Shown: positions 1 to 10,615, counted from the stretch's first letter. The stretch is 64,000 nt of DNA from Tatlockia sp. (GCA_013697955.1 JACCVV010000019.1:1-64000); one strand, 5' to 3'. The notes: a model not told the origin generated them from the letters alone. Made by a program: numbers and translations.

Positions 1-145
1 AACTACATCACGGTGCAGTACAATAATTATCGATTACATTCGTCTATTGGATACAAAAACCCAAATCAGTTTGAGTTTGAATATAGGATACGGGATTTAA
101 AAAAAGCTGCTTAACTGGTGTGTCTTAATTTGCTTGACCACGTCA
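1..145 (+). mobile_element. Right end of an IS3-family insertion sequence (partial)
   Basis: The first 114 bases translate without a stop as the C-terminus of an IS3-family transposase (DDE integrase core): the phrase YNNYRLHSSIGYKNP followed by QFE is the typical C-terminal signature, ending in a TAA at 112-114. The 25 bases after it, TGTCTTAATTTGCTTGACCA then CGTCA, look like the terminal inverted repeat; the outer end is probably near 145. The left part of the element lies outside the window, so neither the partner repeat nor a target duplication can be checked. Confidence 0.8.
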
Positions 146-588
146 TTGGAATCCTGTAAAAATTACTACAATTAATGTCAAACTATATTTTTCCGTATCA
201 TCAAATTGATCAGCTTATTTTAATCTCACTTTGTCACCATTTTAGCTTCCAAAGGATAATTTGAAGAACTCGGTCGCACAAAATTCATTGAATAGCATTT
301 AAGATATTTAAGAGCATTTGCCTAATGAAAAAGAAGGAAGAGAAATCCGGGAAACCTTTTATACGCACAAAGTGAGATTAGAATTCGAAGATCTAACGTT
401 AGCCCTAAAGGCAGCTAAGAGATGCACCAAGCAGCGGTTATATGTGCATAGTAGTAATTATTAATTATTTACCATTCAAGCTCTGAAATCATTTATAAGA
501 GAATTAATGCTGTTAGATAGCATGGTGCAAAGAAACCTACTTGAATTTAGCTAATTAAAATTCAGAAGAGATAAAGATAAAAATAAAA
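146..588. other. Gene-poor gap beside the IS, with one ORF scrap
   Basis: No complete gene is visible. A frame without a start codon runs from 312 to a TAA at 462-464 and encodes about 50 residues (beginning EHLPNEKEGREIRE, ending RLYVHSSNY). It follows a stop at 309-311 and could be the tail of a gene broken next to the IS. It matches no family I recognise. No convincing terminator or promoter was seen. Confidence 0.4.
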
Positions 589-1584
589 TTACAATTTTTT
601 CGTTTTAATTTCTTCACTCGCCATTTGCTGTGGTTGCATACCAATCTCATCGGTAGTGATGGTACAAAAACCAGGTGTTTTGCCCTTAGTTAAGCCAGCT
701 ATTAATTGGTGTTTCCCAGCTACACTTGCTAAAGCATCTTCCAAATCTAAATGAATTTTCGGCGAAGGAATTCGAATAGACCAAAGCCCATCCTCCTTTC
801 CAATAGTTACAAATTGCGACATAGGAATCACAGTGCCCTCAACATCACGCCAGCCAGCTACTGCACCTCTTAAAGCGTCGGGTTCTTGTAAATTCACCGA
901 AAAAAATCCGCTCCCGTCGTTAAATTGACAAAGAACACCAGTAAGTGGATGAGTCGATGCCTGGGATTTAGAAACCCAAACTTGTTTAAACCATGCCTTT
1001 TGCGCAGTTACAAATTGGTCTTTAGATGGAGTTTCACCGGTTTGTAGGTGGCCATTTAGGCGTCCTGTTTGATTAACCAATAATTCAATGCCTGACCGAA
1101 GACCCTGGCTTAACGGCATGGTAAGCGGTTGACCTAGCATATCTACTTTGAAATTGAAGCCTTTATTCGCCTTAGTTGTTACCCCAAAGACCCAACTATT
1201 ATTAATTGGATTAAATTGCAGAAATGCGCGACCCACCCGCCAATTAGTCGTTATCAAATGATCAATCGTATTGTCACTTTCTTCATATAATAAAACTTCT
1301 TTGGATTGATTATTAATAAGCGTTGCTATCGCGTGGAATTGATTAGCTTGTCGTTGCATTTGAAAATAATAATTATAAAGATCGCCGTTTTCGTTTGTAA
1401 CTGTTCCTGAAAATGCCCAGGAGGCTAGTAAGGCAGAAATTGAAATTGGACTTTTAACAGTCTCTGTTTGGGGTTTTTCAGATTCCAAAGGTTCACTTGC
1501 ATTTGCATAACTGGTTACTAATAAAAAACTGGATACTAAAAAAATGAAGTACAGCATAAAGCTCTTAAATTTTAGTAGTTTCAT
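589..1584 (-). CDS. Exported protein of unknown function, coupled to lpxK
   Basis: The 331-residue product has a hydrophobic N-terminus (about residues 8-30, ending YANASEP) that reads as a signal peptide or anchor, followed by a soluble region rich in Trp, Asn and Gly. The central stretch (NWRVGRAFLQFNPINNSWVFG, GFNFKVD) faintly recalls lipocalin-like AttH/CrtC-type beta-barrel domains; this is a weak resemblance only. Its ATG overlaps the lpxK stop codon (ATGA), so it is the third gene of a coupled msbA-lpxK unit. That position suggests an envelope role, but no function can be assigned. Confidence 0.8.
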   Translation of the reverse strand: MKLLKFKSFMLYFIFLVSSFLLVTSYANASEPLESEKPQTETVKSPISISALLASWAFSGTVTNENGDLYNYYFQMQRQANQFHAIATLINNQSKEVLLYEESDNTIDHLITTNWRVGRAFLQFNPINNSWVFGVTTKANKGFNFKVDMLGQPLTMPLSQGLRSGIELLVNQTGRLNGHLQTGETPSKDQFVTAQKAWFKQVWVSKSQASTHPLTGVLCQFNDGSGFFSVNLQEPDALRGAVAGWRDVEGTVIPMSQFVTIGKEDGLWSIRIPSPKIHLDLEDALASVAGKHQLIAGLTKGKTPGFCTITTDEIGMQPQQMASEEIKTKKL

Positions 1585-2552
1585 CTTAAACCCTGTAATT
1601 GTTCATGTGTCCAAAGCGCTTGCCAAAAGGAGTCGCATAATTTTGCCTCGACTGGCAAGAAATACCAGGAATTTGCTGCAAAAGGTCGACATTTGACAGC
1701 ATCCTTTTCAGTCATAATAACGTCATTTTCTGCGAATTGCATATCATTAATGCAAAATGGATGGTGATCTGGAAAAGGATACTTTATAAAAGCTATCCCT
1801 AAATTTTGCAAGGTTCTAAAAAACCGTTGTGGATTTCCGATGGCTGCAACAGCAGCAACGGGTGTCGATAATACTGATTTTTCAATTTCCTGGCCGCTAG
1901 CCAAATGAATTAATTTTCCAGGCTTTAAATCCATAGGATGTGCGTTAGGCCATTCGCCGCTATTGACTACTATTAAATCAGCTTTTTGCAATCGCCCAGG
2001 CGATTCGCGCAAAGGGCCCGCAGGCAAACAAAAACCATTACCTAATTGCCGAGTGCCATCAATTACAACAATTTCAATAGCACGTCCCATGGCGTAATGT
2101 TGTAAGCCATCATCAGAAATGATAATTTGGCTTTGGTATTTATCCAGTAAATATTGAACAGCCTGGACACGTTTTGGCGAAATTACTACTGGGCATGAAG
2201 TTTTTTGAGCTATCAAGTATGGCTCATCCCCGACGAGTTCTGCTTCATCCTTTTGAGAAATTTCATACGGAAATTGCTTGGTCCTTGCCCCGTATCCGCG
2301 GCTGACAATGCCAACTCTTAAGCCCTTTTCTACACACTGTTTAGCTATAGCGATTACCAAAGGCGTTTTGCCAACTCCACCTACAGTCAAATTGCCAACA
2401 ACAATAATCGGCACTGAAAATTTATGTTGACGAAAGCTTTTAAGATAAACGCGTCGACAACCGGTAATAATCTGATAAAGAATAGCTAAAGGCCATAAAA
2501 TCCAGCGCGAAGGTTGCTTTTTATACCAGAGCTTGTCGATCATAAAGTTCAT
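1581..2552 (-). CDS. lpxK: Tetraacyldisaccharide 4'-kinase LpxK
   Basis: LpxK phosphorylates the 4' position of the lipid A disaccharide precursor at the inner face of the cytoplasmic membrane. The 323-residue length is normal for the family. Visible signatures are an N-terminal hydrophobic stretch (residues about 16-30, WILWPLAILYQIITG), the P-loop VGNLTVGGVGKTP near residues 52-64, and ISDDGLQHYAMGR, the family DDGLQH motif. The start ATG overlaps the msbA TGA (ATGA), matching the common msbA-lpxK arrangement in which the kinase and the lipid A flippase are made together. Confidence 0.95.
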   Translation of the reverse strand: MNFMIDKLWYKKQPSRWILWPLAILYQIITGCRRVYLKSFRQHKFSVPIIVVGNLTVGGVGKTPLVIAIAKQCVEKGLRVGIVSRGYGARTKQFPYEISQKDEAELVGDEPYLIAQKTSCPVVISPKRVQAVQYLLDKYQSQIIISDDGLQHYAMGRAIEIVVIDGTRQLGNGFCLPAGPLRESPGRLQKADLIVVNSGEWPNAHPMDLKPGKLIHLASGQEIEKSVLSTPVAAVAAIGNPQRFFRTLQNLGIAFIKYPFPDHHPFCINDMQFAENDVIMTEKDAVKCRPFAANSWYFLPVEAKLCDSFWQALWTHEQLQGLR

Positions 2553-4318
2553 GCAAGCGCTTCTTCATTCACAGAAAATTTCTGAACATGATGCAGCTGT
2601 GAATAACGACCCTTCAGCGCCAATAATTGTTGATGAGTACCCTGCTCTACTATACGTCCCTGATTCATCACCACAATTTTATTAGCACGCTGGATTGTTG
2701 AAAGACGGTGAGCAATAACAAGCGTTGTTTTAGTTTGCATGATCTGTTCTAGAGCTTTCTGAATATAGCGCTCTGACTCACTATCAAGAGCCGAGGTGGC
2801 TTCATCGAGGATTAAAATAGGCGCATCTTTTAATATAGCGCGCGCTATAGCTAAACGCTGGCGTTGACCGCCGGAGAGCAAGACACCATTTTCACCAATG
2901 CGAGTATCATAGCCCTGTGGTAAACGATTGATAAATTCATCAGCATAGGCAAATTTAGCAGCTTCTTCAATGCGTTCACGGCTTACATCAAAACTTCCAT
3001 AGGCAATATTATTCGCTAAGGTGTCGTTGAATAAGGTGACATGCTGAGAAACCAGTGCAATTTGATCACGCAATGCGCGTAAGGACAAATCAGCAATTGA
3101 AATTCCATCCACCGTAATTTGACCTTGCTTAAGTTCGTAAAAACGAGGCAGTAAATTGGCAATTGTTGTTTTACCAGAGCCTGAATGACCAACTAGCGCT
3201 ACAGTTTGTTCAGCAGCAATAGAAAAACTCACCTCATGCAAGACATTTTGGCCCTGACGATAAGCATAACTTACCTTATTAAATTCGATATTCCCTTTCA
3301 CCTTTTGCTCAAAGACCCTACCCTTATCTGCTTCAACCGCTTTATCAAGCAAATTAAAGACAGATTCCGCACCAGCCAGTCCGCGCTGTATAGTTGCATT
3401 AAGTGTAGTAAGCGTTTTCATTGGTTTAATGAGCTGGAGCATTGCTGCAATAATGGCAAGAAAAGAGCCTGCAGAAATAATCAGAACCGCTGATAATTGA
3501 ATGGAAGCAAAAATAATCGCTGCAATGCCAATTGCGATAACACACTGGACGCCAGAAACATTAATCGCTTTGGAAACCGCAACTTTCATGTCATTTTTAC
3601 GTGAAATTTCAGTAGCCTGATCAAATTTGCCTATCTCATGCTGCTCGCCGCCAAAAATACGTACCTCGCGATAGCCTTCAATCACTTCGCTTGCAATTTC
3701 GGTTACGTCGCCCATGGATTGCTGAACTTTATGGCTAATACGGCGCACGCGTTTATTGGTGTAGTTAACAATCAGTCCCACAAAAGGAATCGTTATTAAA
3801 AACATGAGTGATAACTGCCAGCAAATAACCATCATGACAGTTAAAAGACCAACTACCAGACAACTATTTTGTACAAAATCCGTTAAAGCATCGGCACTCA
3901 CCTGAGCTACTTGTTCCACATCATAAAGAATTTTTGATAAAAGCTGGCCAGAAGTTGCTTCATCATAATAATCAGCGGGTAACCTGACAATATGCGCAAA
4001 AACACGCTGGCGCATCACCTTAACCACTGAGCGTGCAACCCAAGTCATGCAATAACTACCGAGGGAACTGACCAAACCGCGAAGCGTGATACCGATTAAA
4101 ACAATAAAGGGAATTTTTTTAACAAAGTCTAAATCAAGATGAATAAAGCTCTTATCAAGGAAGGGGCGCATCATATAGGTGAAAGAGGCATCAATTAATG
4201 AGTATAAAATATTGGCAAATACACCTAATAACAAAACGGGCCAAAACGGTTTCACATAAGAAAGCAAACGTTTATAAAGCAGGCCGGTATTGCCTTGGGG
4301 CTTTTTATTCATAAGCAT
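2549..4318 (-). CDS. msbA: Lipid A export ATP-binding/permease MsbA
   Basis: This 589-residue ABC exporter half-transporter has six predicted membrane segments in the first 300 residues and a C-terminal nucleotide-binding domain. The Walker A motif (GHSGSGKTT), signature (LSGGQRQR), Walker B ([12 protein letters not shown]) and switch histidine (IAHRLSTI) are all intact. MsbA homodimers flip core-lipid A across the inner membrane. It is the first gene of the msbA-lpxK-exported protein unit. A close subfamily (generic multidrug exporter) is possible from sequence alone, but the adjacent lpxK settles the assignment. Confidence 0.93.
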   Translation of the reverse strand: MLMNKKPQGNTGLLYKRLLSYVKPFWPVLLLGVFANILYSLIDASFTYMMRPFLDKSFIHLDLDFVKKIPFIVLIGITLRGLVSSLGSYCMTWVARSVVKVMRQRVFAHIVRLPADYYDEATSGQLLSKILYDVEQVAQVSADALTDFVQNSCLVVGLLTVMMVICWQLSLMFLITIPFVGLIVNYTNKRVRRISHKVQQSMGDVTEIASEVIEGYREVRIFGGEQHEIGKFDQATEISRKNDMKVAVSKAINVSGVQCVIAIGIAAIIFASIQLSAVLIISAGSFLAIIAAMLQLIKPMKTLTTLNATIQRGLAGAESVFNLLDKAVEADKGRVFEQKVKGNIEFNKVSYAYRQGQNVLHEVSFSIAAEQTVALVGHSGSGKTTIANLLPRFYELKQGQITVDGISIADLSLRALRDQIALVSQHVTLFNDTLANNIAYGSFDVSRERIEEAAKFAYADEFINRLPQGYDTRIGENGVLLSGGQRQRLAIARAILKDAPILILDEATSALDSESERYIQKALEQIMQTKTTLVIAHRLSTIQRANKIVVMNQGRIVEQGTHQQLLALKGRYSQLHHVQKFSVNEEALA

Positions 4319-4412
4319 GCGCTTAGGTTGGAATGAGTGGAGCGATTGTAACCTTAAATGCTTACGAGAGCCAAGTTATCTCTAAAATTTCTTAGTTGAT
4401 ATAGTTTAAAAA

Positions 4413-5408
4413 CTAATCAATTCCTTTTACTAAATCCTTTACTAGTCCAGGTCCTTGATAAATTAAACCGCTATAAACTTGCAATAAATCAGCACCCGCA
4501 TCCAGCTTTTCTTTTGCTTTTGAAAGACTATCAATCCCGCCTACACCGATAAGCGAAACTTCAGATCCTACAATCTGCTTTATTACTCGCATGCATTCTG
4601 TCGAACGATTAAACAGTGGACGACCACTTAACCCCCCTGCCTCATTACCCTGCTTCAACTGATTGACCCCTTCTCTGGAATTAGAAGTATTGGTGGCTAT
4701 GATTCCTCGTATTTTCATTTTAAGGATAATCTCAGCCATTTCCTTCAGGGTTTCAACAGATTCATCTGGAGATAATTTAATCATCAAAGGCAACTCTTTT
4801 TGATATTTTTCAGCCAAGCGTTTTTGTCCCTCACATAACTGAAAAAGTAAATCCTCAAAATATTCTTTTTGCTGCAAAAGCCGCAAATCCGGGGTGTTCG
4901 GCGAGGAAACATTAATGACAATATAGGAAGCAAGCTCATAAACTTTGGTTTGACAATAAAGGTAATCTTCAGCAGCTCGATTTAAAGAAGTATCTTTATT
5001 TTTGCCTATGTTAATTCCCAAAATGCCTGAGTAGTTTGATTTTTTAACATTGCTAACTAAAGTGTCCACGCCGAAATTATTAAATCCCATCCGATTAATG
5101 AGTGCAGAGGCTTCTGGCAAACGGAAAAGACGTGGCTTGGGATTTCCCTCTTGTGGTTTAGGTGTAACCGTACCAATCTCTATAAAAGAAAAACCAAGTT
5201 TAGCAAGCGCATCTAAGTATTCACCATTTTTATCAAGACCAGCGGCTAAACCCACTCGATGCGGGAACTTAAGACCCATCGCGCTGATTGGTTTACCAAT
5301 CTCTTTTTTAAAGGCATAAGCAGGAATATGGCCTAAAGCTGATAAAGTCAGATTGTGAGCTTTTTCCGGATCAAGACAAAAAAGTAAAGGGCGAATTAGG
5401 GGATACAA
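4413..5408 (-). CDS. pyrD: Dihydroorotate dehydrogenase (quinone), class 2
   Basis: The 331-residue membrane-associated flavoenzyme oxidises dihydroorotate to orotate in pyrimidine synthesis, using quinone. The N-terminal helix region ([18 protein letters not shown]) is the class 2 membrane-binding extension. FMN and active-site motifs are present: [23 protein letters not shown] (catalytic Ser), ATNTSN, and the closing GVGGI. It sits 10 bases downstream of the methyltransferase on the same strand and is probably cotranscribed with it. Confidence 0.95.
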   Translation of the reverse strand: MYPLIRPLLFCLDPEKAHNLTLSALGHIPAYAFKKEIGKPISAMGLKFPHRVGLAAGLDKNGEYLDALAKLGFSFIEIGTVTPKPQEGNPKPRLFRLPEASALINRMGFNNFGVDTLVSNVKKSNYSGILGINIGKNKDTSLNRAAEDYLYCQTKVYELASYIVINVSSPNTPDLRLLQQKEYFEDLLFQLCEGQKRLAEKYQKELPLMIKLSPDESVETLKEMAEIILKMKIRGIIATNTSNSREGVNQLKQGNEAGGLSGRPLFNRSTECMRVIKQIVGSEVSLIGVGGIDSLSKAKEKLDAGADLLQVYSGLIYQGPGLVKDLVKGID

Positions 5409-5417
5409 AGATAACTC

Positions 5418-6173
5418 CTAAACATGGCACTCTTGTGCCCAGACGCGCAGCATTACGTTGCCGCCAGGTTGTAAATGATAAGCCACTTCTCTGACCTCTA
5501 CCCCATAATTTTCCTGCTGCAAACCAAGAAGAACAGGTCCTAAAAAGGGAGAAGGCTGATTATGTCTATCTATCAAAGGAAAGATCCTTACTTCTTTGGC
5601 GACACGTGCCAATTCTTTAATAACCTGCATATGAAAATCCACATCCTGATCATCTAAATCAGCAAATAAATAATGAGCACTTAAGGCAAAATCAAAAGTG
5701 AAATCAGCAAAAGGCAAAAGGTAGTCACTAATGCCCACGTAGCGTCCTTCATATTTTCCTTGCTCATAATCAGCAAAAAATTTAGCCATTCCCTCTTTGC
5801 GTTCATCAAGCAATAATTCAGGACTGCCATAACGACTGAAATCAAATAGCTTTTGATCTCTTATAACTCTTTGCGCCATATCTCCAAAAATCAGGCTAAC
5901 TTTGCTGAATAAGGTATCTTTGTCTAGGGTAAATAAAGGGTCACAACTGATAATTTTTTTACCTTGTTTAATTAATTCGGAGTTAAGAGCTGAGGGACCG
6001 CAGCCGTATTCCAATAAATTGGTTGTTGCATCCTCTGGGCTTAGATCAAACATTTCACTATATTCATCCAGATGATGTCCCCAGAGTACTAGTTTCCGCA
6101 TGCGTTTACTCCAAAATAAAAGCAAAATTTTTAGGCTATCAATCCAAGTACTGCACAAAGTAGAAATGTTCAA
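5418..6173 (-). CDS. Class I SAM-dependent methyltransferase-like protein
   Basis: The 251-residue product has a SAM-binding loop (LEYGCGPSALNSEL), an acidic strand end (ISCDPLF) and a later DFALSAHYLFAD segment that fit a Rossmann-fold methyltransferase. The substrate cannot be read from sequence. The first ATG gives a hydrophobic 24-residue extension; an in-frame ATG at 6101 (MRKLVLWGHHLDEY) is an alternative start that begins where the recognisable fold begins. It is divergent from the liuA promoter region and precedes pyrD. Confidence 0.8.
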   Translation of the reverse strand: MNISTLCSTWIDSLKILLLFWSKRMRKLVLWGHHLDEYSEMFDLSPEDATTNLLEYGCGPSALNSELIKQGKKIISCDPLFTLDKDTLFSKVSLIFGDMAQRVIRDQKLFDFSRYGSPELLLDERKEGMAKFFADYEQGKYEGRYVGISDYLLPFADFTFDFALSAHYLFADLDDQDVDFHMQVIKELARVAKEVRIFPLIDRHNQPSPFLGPVLLGLQQENYGVEVREVAYHLQPGGNVMLRVWAQECHV

Positions 6174-6245
6174 CAGCCACGTATTGCAACTTCAATTTGA
6201 TTGGGTATAGTCTAGCCTATTTGCTTCAGAAACAGGAAGTCATCT

Positions 6246-7406
6246 ATGCACATCGGTTTACAATACCAGTTGGGTGAAACGTACGATATTTTACGCGATA
6301 GTGTTTATCATTTTTCTCAAAAGGAAATAGCGCCGCTTGCCAACGAAATTGATAAAGAAAATAGATTTCCAAACCAGTTATGGCGAAAATTCGGCGAAAT
6401 GGGGCTGCTTGGTATTAGCGTTTCTGAAGAATTCGGCGGAGCAAACATGGGCTATCTCGCTCATGCGGTTGCTATGGAAGAAATCTCAAGGGCTTCGGCC
6501 TCTGTCGGCTTAAGTTACGGTGCTCATTCCAACCTATGCGTCAATCAAATTTACTTAAATGGTAATTCCAAGCAAAAAAGCCGCTATTTGCCTAAACTTA
6601 TAAGTGGAGAATTCATTGGCGCATTAGCCATGTCTGAGTCTAACTCCGGTTCTGATGTGGTAAGCATGCAATTACAAGCCCGTCAGGAAGGTGATCAATT
6701 TATTCTTAATGGAACTAAAATGTGGATCACCAATGGCCCTGACGCAGACGTTCTTGTTGTTTATGCAAAAACGGATAAGCTGGCCGGAAGCAGGGGAATA
6801 ACTGCTTTTATTATTGAAAAAGGCTTCGCAGGTTTTAGCACAGCACAAAAACTGGATAAACTGGGAATGCGAGGTTCCAATACCTGTGAACTGGTTTTTG
6901 AAGAATGCGCAGTTCCGGCTGAAACTATTTTAGGTGAACTCAATAAAGGCACTAAAGTTTTAATGAGCGGCCTTGATTATGAACGCACTGTTTTAGCAGC
7001 AGGTCCTGTTGGCATTATGCAAGCCTGTATGGATGTTGTCCTTCCTTATGTTCATGAGCGTAAACAATTTGAAAAAGCAATTGGTGAATTTCAATTCATC
7101 CAGGGAAAATTGGCAGATATGTATACCGAATTAAGCGCTTCAAGAGCCTATTTATACGCAGTTGCAGGTGCTTGTGATCGGGGTGAGGTTAGCCGTAAAG
7201 ATGCTGCCGGTGTGATTTTATATACTGCTGAAAGAGCAACACAAATGGCTCTTCAGGCCATTCAAATTTTAGGTGGCAATGGCTACATCAATGAATATCC
7301 CACAGGTCGCCTGCTTCGTGATGCAAAACTCTATGAAATAGGCGCAGGTACATCGGAGATTCGACGCATGCTGATAGGGCGAGAACTTTTTAATGAAACT
7401 TTATAA
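6246..7406 (+). CDS. liuA: Isovaleryl-CoA dehydrogenase
   Basis: This 386-residue acyl-CoA dehydrogenase oxidises isovaleryl-CoA to 3-methylcrotonyl-CoA, the first dedicated step of leucine catabolism after the branched-chain dehydrogenase. The catalytic glutamate sits in [13 protein letters not shown], the position used by isovaleryl-CoA dehydrogenases rather than by straight-chain enzymes. Other family motifs are [24 protein letters not shown] and [19 protein letters not shown] lies 8 bases before the ATG. It leads a plus-strand cluster with both carboxylase subunits, hydratase and lyase. Confidence 0.93.
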   Translation: MHIGLQYQLGETYDILRDSVYHFSQKEIAPLANEIDKENRFPNQLWRKFGEMGLLGISVSEEFGGANMGYLAHAVAMEEISRASASVGLSYGAHSNLCVNQIYLNGNSKQKSRYLPKLISGEFIGALAMSESNSGSDVVSMQLQARQEGDQFILNGTKMWITNGPDADVLVVYAKTDKLAGSRGITAFIIEKGFAGFSTAQKLDKLGMRGSNTCELVFEECAVPAETILGELNKGTKVLMSGLDYERTVLAAGPVGIMQACMDVVLPYVHERKQFEKAIGEFQFIQGKLADMYTELSASRAYLYAVAGACDRGEVSRKDAAGVILYTAERATQMALQAIQILGGNGYINEYPTGRLLRDAKLYEIGAGTSEIRRMLIGRELFNETL

Positions 7407-7419
7407 GGAGATGTCTCAA

Positions 7420-8604
7420 ATGGAACCGAATGATATTGTAATAGTTGCTGCAAAAAGAACGCCAATAGGTGGATTACTTGGCTCTTTATCCACCCTATCC
7501 GCCCCAGAACTGGGCGCCGTGGCCCATCAGGCAGCGCTTGAACAAGCCAATCTTAAACCACAAGATATTGATGAAGTGATCTCTGGTTGTGTCTTACAAG
7601 CAGGGATCGGCCAGGCTCCCGCAAGACAAGCTGCGATTAAAGCGGGTATTCCTGATTCTGCAAATGCCACCACTATCAATAAAATGTGCGGTTCGGGTAT
7701 GAAAGCAGTCATGTTGGCTCACGATTTAATCAAAGCCGGATCTGCAAATATCGTTCTTGCCAGCGGTATGGAAAGTATGTCGAATGCACCTTATCTTTTA
7801 GCGAAGGGTCGCTCTGGCTATCGTTTAGGCCATGGCGAATTAAAAGATCATATGTTTTTAGATGGTCTCGAAGATGCCTATGAACCTGGCCAGTTAATGG
7901 GCTGCTTTGCTGAAAATACAGCCTCTCATTTCAAATTTTCAAGAGAACAACAAGATGAATATGCGGCTCGTTCTCAAACTCGTGCCTTAGCTGCTCAGCG
8001 CTCCAATGCCTTTGATGAAGAAATTGCTCCGGTCAAAATTAGCGACCGAAAAGGAGAAACGGTAGTAAACCGCGATGATGGCCCTGATGAAAGTAAATTA
8101 GCGAAAATAGGCCAATTAAAACCAGCCTTTAAAAAAGAAGGAACCGTAACTGCCGCTAATTCAAGTTCAATTTCCGATGGCGCAGCAAGCCTGATTTTAA
8201 TGACCGCTGCCGAAGCCAAAAAACGCGGCTTGCGTCCGTTGGCGCGAATTGTCGCCCATGCCAGTCATGCCCAAGCGCCTGAATGGTTTACCACAGCGCC
8301 AGTCGATGCAATCCGCAAGGTATTAAATAAAGCGGGATGGAATCCTTCAGAAGTTGATCTTTTCGAAATTAATGAAGCCTTTGCGGTGGTAACAATGGCT
8401 GCCATTTCTGAACTTGAACTGGATCCTGAGAAAGTAAATATCTACGGTGGAGCCTGTGCTTTGGGTCACCCAATTGGTGCCTCTGGCGCTCGAATTATCG
8501 TAACCTTGATCAATGCACTTCGCCAAAAACAAAAAACAAAAGGAGTTGCCTCTTTATGTATTGGTGGTGGGGAAGCGACAGCGATTGCACTTGAACTGGT
8601 TTAA
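7420..8604 (+). CDS. Acetyl-CoA C-acetyltransferase (thiolase)
   Basis: This biosynthetic-type thiolase of about 394 residues interconverts acetoacetyl-CoA and two acetyl-CoA. The acyl-accepting Cys is in NKMCGSGMKAV, the NEAFA loop is present, the catalytic His is in GACALGHPIGASGAR, and the second Cys is in SLCIGGGEA. An upstream in-frame ATG at 7393 lies inside liuA; the start at 7420 has AAGGAG nine bases before it and gives the expected N-terminus. In this cluster it would cleave the acetoacetyl-CoA made by the downstream synthetase, or feed polyhydroxybutyrate synthesis in reverse. Confidence 0.92.
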   Translation: MEPNDIVIVAAKRTPIGGLLGSLSTLSAPELGAVAHQAALEQANLKPQDIDEVISGCVLQAGIGQAPARQAAIKAGIPDSANATTINKMCGSGMKAVMLAHDLIKAGSANIVLASGMESMSNAPYLLAKGRSGYRLGHGELKDHMFLDGLEDAYEPGQLMGCFAENTASHFKFSREQQDEYAARSQTRALAAQRSNAFDEEIAPVKISDRKGETVVNRDDGPDESKLAKIGQLKPAFKKEGTVTAANSSSISDGAASLILMTAAEAKKRGLRPLARIVAHASHAQAPEWFTTAPVDAIRKVLNKAGWNPSEVDLFEINEAFAVVTMAAISELELDPEKVNIYGGACALGHPIGASGARIIVTLINALRQKQKTKGVASLCIGGGEATAIALELV

Positions 8605-8680
8605 TTTGGTTTTTTATAATGGTTTTGGTCTGGAATTTTTATAAACCAGGCCATACCTTATCCAATTTCTAAGGATGTAA

Positions 8681-8998
8681 ATGCTTAAACAAAGTTTAAT
8701 TTATCTGTTTTTATCTATCTTGCTCGTAATTTTTGGCCAGTATGCACACTTACTGCTAATTAATATTTCTCGCTTTTCTGCTTACCTTACTGAGAGGTTA
8801 ACCCCCCTTTTCAATCAAATACAGTTGGGAACAACGCTCCGACAGGTTTTTATACTGGTACTGATACCAATCATTATTACTGCAATTCCTGCTGTTAGTT
8901 ATCGCTTGATTAAAGGTAAAGACATGCCCTATTTAATTGAATCAACCTGGTGTCTATGGCTGGTTATTGTACTTAGCAATCTTCTAATGCGTTATTAA
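8681..8998 (+). CDS. Small membrane protein in the leucine-catabolism cluster
   Basis: The 105-residue product has about three hydrophobic segments (residues about 5-27, 55-72 and 88-103) and no recognised domain. AAGGATG precedes the ATG. It sits between the thiolase and liuB with 9 bases to the latter, so it is cotranscribed with the liu genes. It is not a known part of the pathway; its role is unknown. Confidence 0.75.
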   Translation: MLKQSLIYLFLSILLVIFGQYAHLLLINISRFSAYLTERLTPLFNQIQLGTTLRQVFILVLIPIIITAIPAVSYRLIKGKDMPYLIESTWCLWLVIVLSNLLMRY

Positions 8999-9007
8999 GG
9001 ATTAGTC

Positions 9008-10615
9008 ATGACTAAAATTATCAGTCAGTTAAATCCCGCATCCCTGGAGTTTAAAGAGAATCAGGCAAATATGCTGGCCCTGCTTGAAGCGCTTCAAACC
9101 ACAATAAAAAAAATTGCGGAAGGCGGCGATGAAAAAGCTCGCAACAGGCATTTAAAGCATGGAAAATTGCTACCCCGCGAACGCTTGCAGCAGTTGCTTG
9201 ATCCGGGCAGCCCCTTTCTTGAATTATCGCAGTTGGCTGCTTATAAGGTTTATGAAGATACCCTTCCCGCCGCTGGTCTCATCACTGGCATTGGTCGAGT
9301 TTCAGGCCGGGAATGCATGATTTTGGTCAATGACGCGACGGTTAAAGGCGGTACTTATTATCCGCTTACCGTAAAAAAACATTTACGCGCGCAGGAAATT
9401 GCCCGTGTTAATCATCTCCCTTGTGTTTATCTAGTCGATTCCGGCGGGGCTTTTTTGCCGCTGCAGGATGAGGTGTTTCCTGATCGGGAGCATTTTGGAC
9501 GAATTTTTTTCAATCAAGCCAATCTATCTGCTGAAAATATCCCGCAAATTGCAGTCGTAATGGGTTCTTGCACTGCAGGGGGCGCTTATGTCCCTGCAAT
9601 GGCCGATGAATCGATCATGGTTAAAAACCAAGCAACCATTTTTCTTGCAGGCCCACCCTTGGTAAAAGCCGCAACAGGTGAAGTAATTTCTGCTGAAGAA
9701 TTAGGAGGAGCTGAAATTCATTGCCGCCAATCTGGAGTGGCCGATCATTATGCTGAAAATGATACTCACGCTTTGCAGATAGCCCGTACAGCAGTTAGTC
9801 GCTTGAATCGAAATAAAATTGAAACACTAGTACCCGTTGCCAGCCGCGAGCCTCTTTATGATGCAAAAGAATTAAACGGAATCATCCCTTCCGATCCCCG
9901 AAAGCCCTTTGATATACATGAGATCATTGCCCGTATTGTCGATGGTTCTGAATTGGATGAATTTAAAACGCTTTATGGAACCACTCTGGTTTGCGGATTT
10001 GCCAACCTGTTTGGCTATCCCGTTGGCATTATTGCCAATAACGGCATTTTATTTGGTGAGAGCGCTCAGAAAGGTGCGCATTTTATTGAATTATGCAGTC
10101 AACGAAAAATTCCGTTAATTTTTTTGCAAAACATCACAGGTTTTATGGTGGGGTCAAAATACGAGGCAGCAGGTATTGCCAAACACGGGGCCAAAATGGT
10201 CACTGCAGTTGCCAGTACAAAGGTGCCTAAATTTACCGTGATTGTTGGCGGAAGTTTCGGAGCTGGAAATTATGCGATGTGCGGCAGAGCTTATGATCCG
10301 CGCTTTTTATGGTCTTGGCCAAATTCTCGAATTTCAGTTATGGGCGGTGAACAAGCAGCTAATGTGCTTGCCCAAATTAACCGCGATAATCATACAAAAC
10401 ACGGAACCAGTTGGCCTGCAGATGATGAAGAACAATTTAAAGCAAACTTACGTAGTCAATATGAAGCTCAGGGCAATCCCTTCTACGCTTCTGCCCGTTT
10501 GTGGGATGACGGGGTGATCGCCCCTGAAGATACGCGCATTGTTTTAGGCCTTGGCCTTTCTGCAGCCTTAAATGCGCCGATTTTAGATACGAAGTTTGGG
10601 GTTTTCAGGATGTAA
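9008..10615 (+). CDS. liuB: 3-Methylcrotonyl-CoA carboxylase beta subunit (carboxyltransferase)
   Basis: The 535-residue carboxyltransferase subunit moves CO2 from biotin on LiuD to 3-methylcrotonyl-CoA. Crotonase-fold signatures include [31 protein letters not shown] and the C-terminal half motif [11 protein letters not shown], with [16 protein letters not shown] for acyl-CoA binding. Length matches bacterial MCC beta (about 535). Its alpha partner is two genes downstream. Confidence 0.95.
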   Translation: MTKIISQLNPASLEFKENQANMLALLEALQTTIKKIAEGGDEKARNRHLKHGKLLPRERLQQLLDPGSPFLELSQLAAYKVYEDTLPAAGLITGIGRVSGRECMILVNDATVKGGTYYPLTVKKHLRAQEIARVNHLPCVYLVDSGGAFLPLQDEVFPDREHFGRIFFNQANLSAENIPQIAVVMGSCTAGGAYVPAMADESIMVKNQATIFLAGPPLVKAATGEVISAEELGGAEIHCRQSGVADHYAENDTHALQIARTAVSRLNRNKIETLVPVASREPLYDAKELNGIIPSDPRKPFDIHEIIARIVDGSELDEFKTLYGTTLVCGFANLFGYPVGIIANNGILFGESAQKGAHFIELCSQRKIPLIFLQNITGFMVGSKYEAAGIAKHGAKMVTAVASTKVPKFTVIVGGSFGAGNYAMCGRAYDPRFLWSWPNSRISVMGGEQAANVLAQINRDNHTKHGTSWPADDEEQFKANLRSQYEAQGNPFYASARLWDDGVIAPEDTRIVLGLGLSAALNAPILDTKFGVFRM

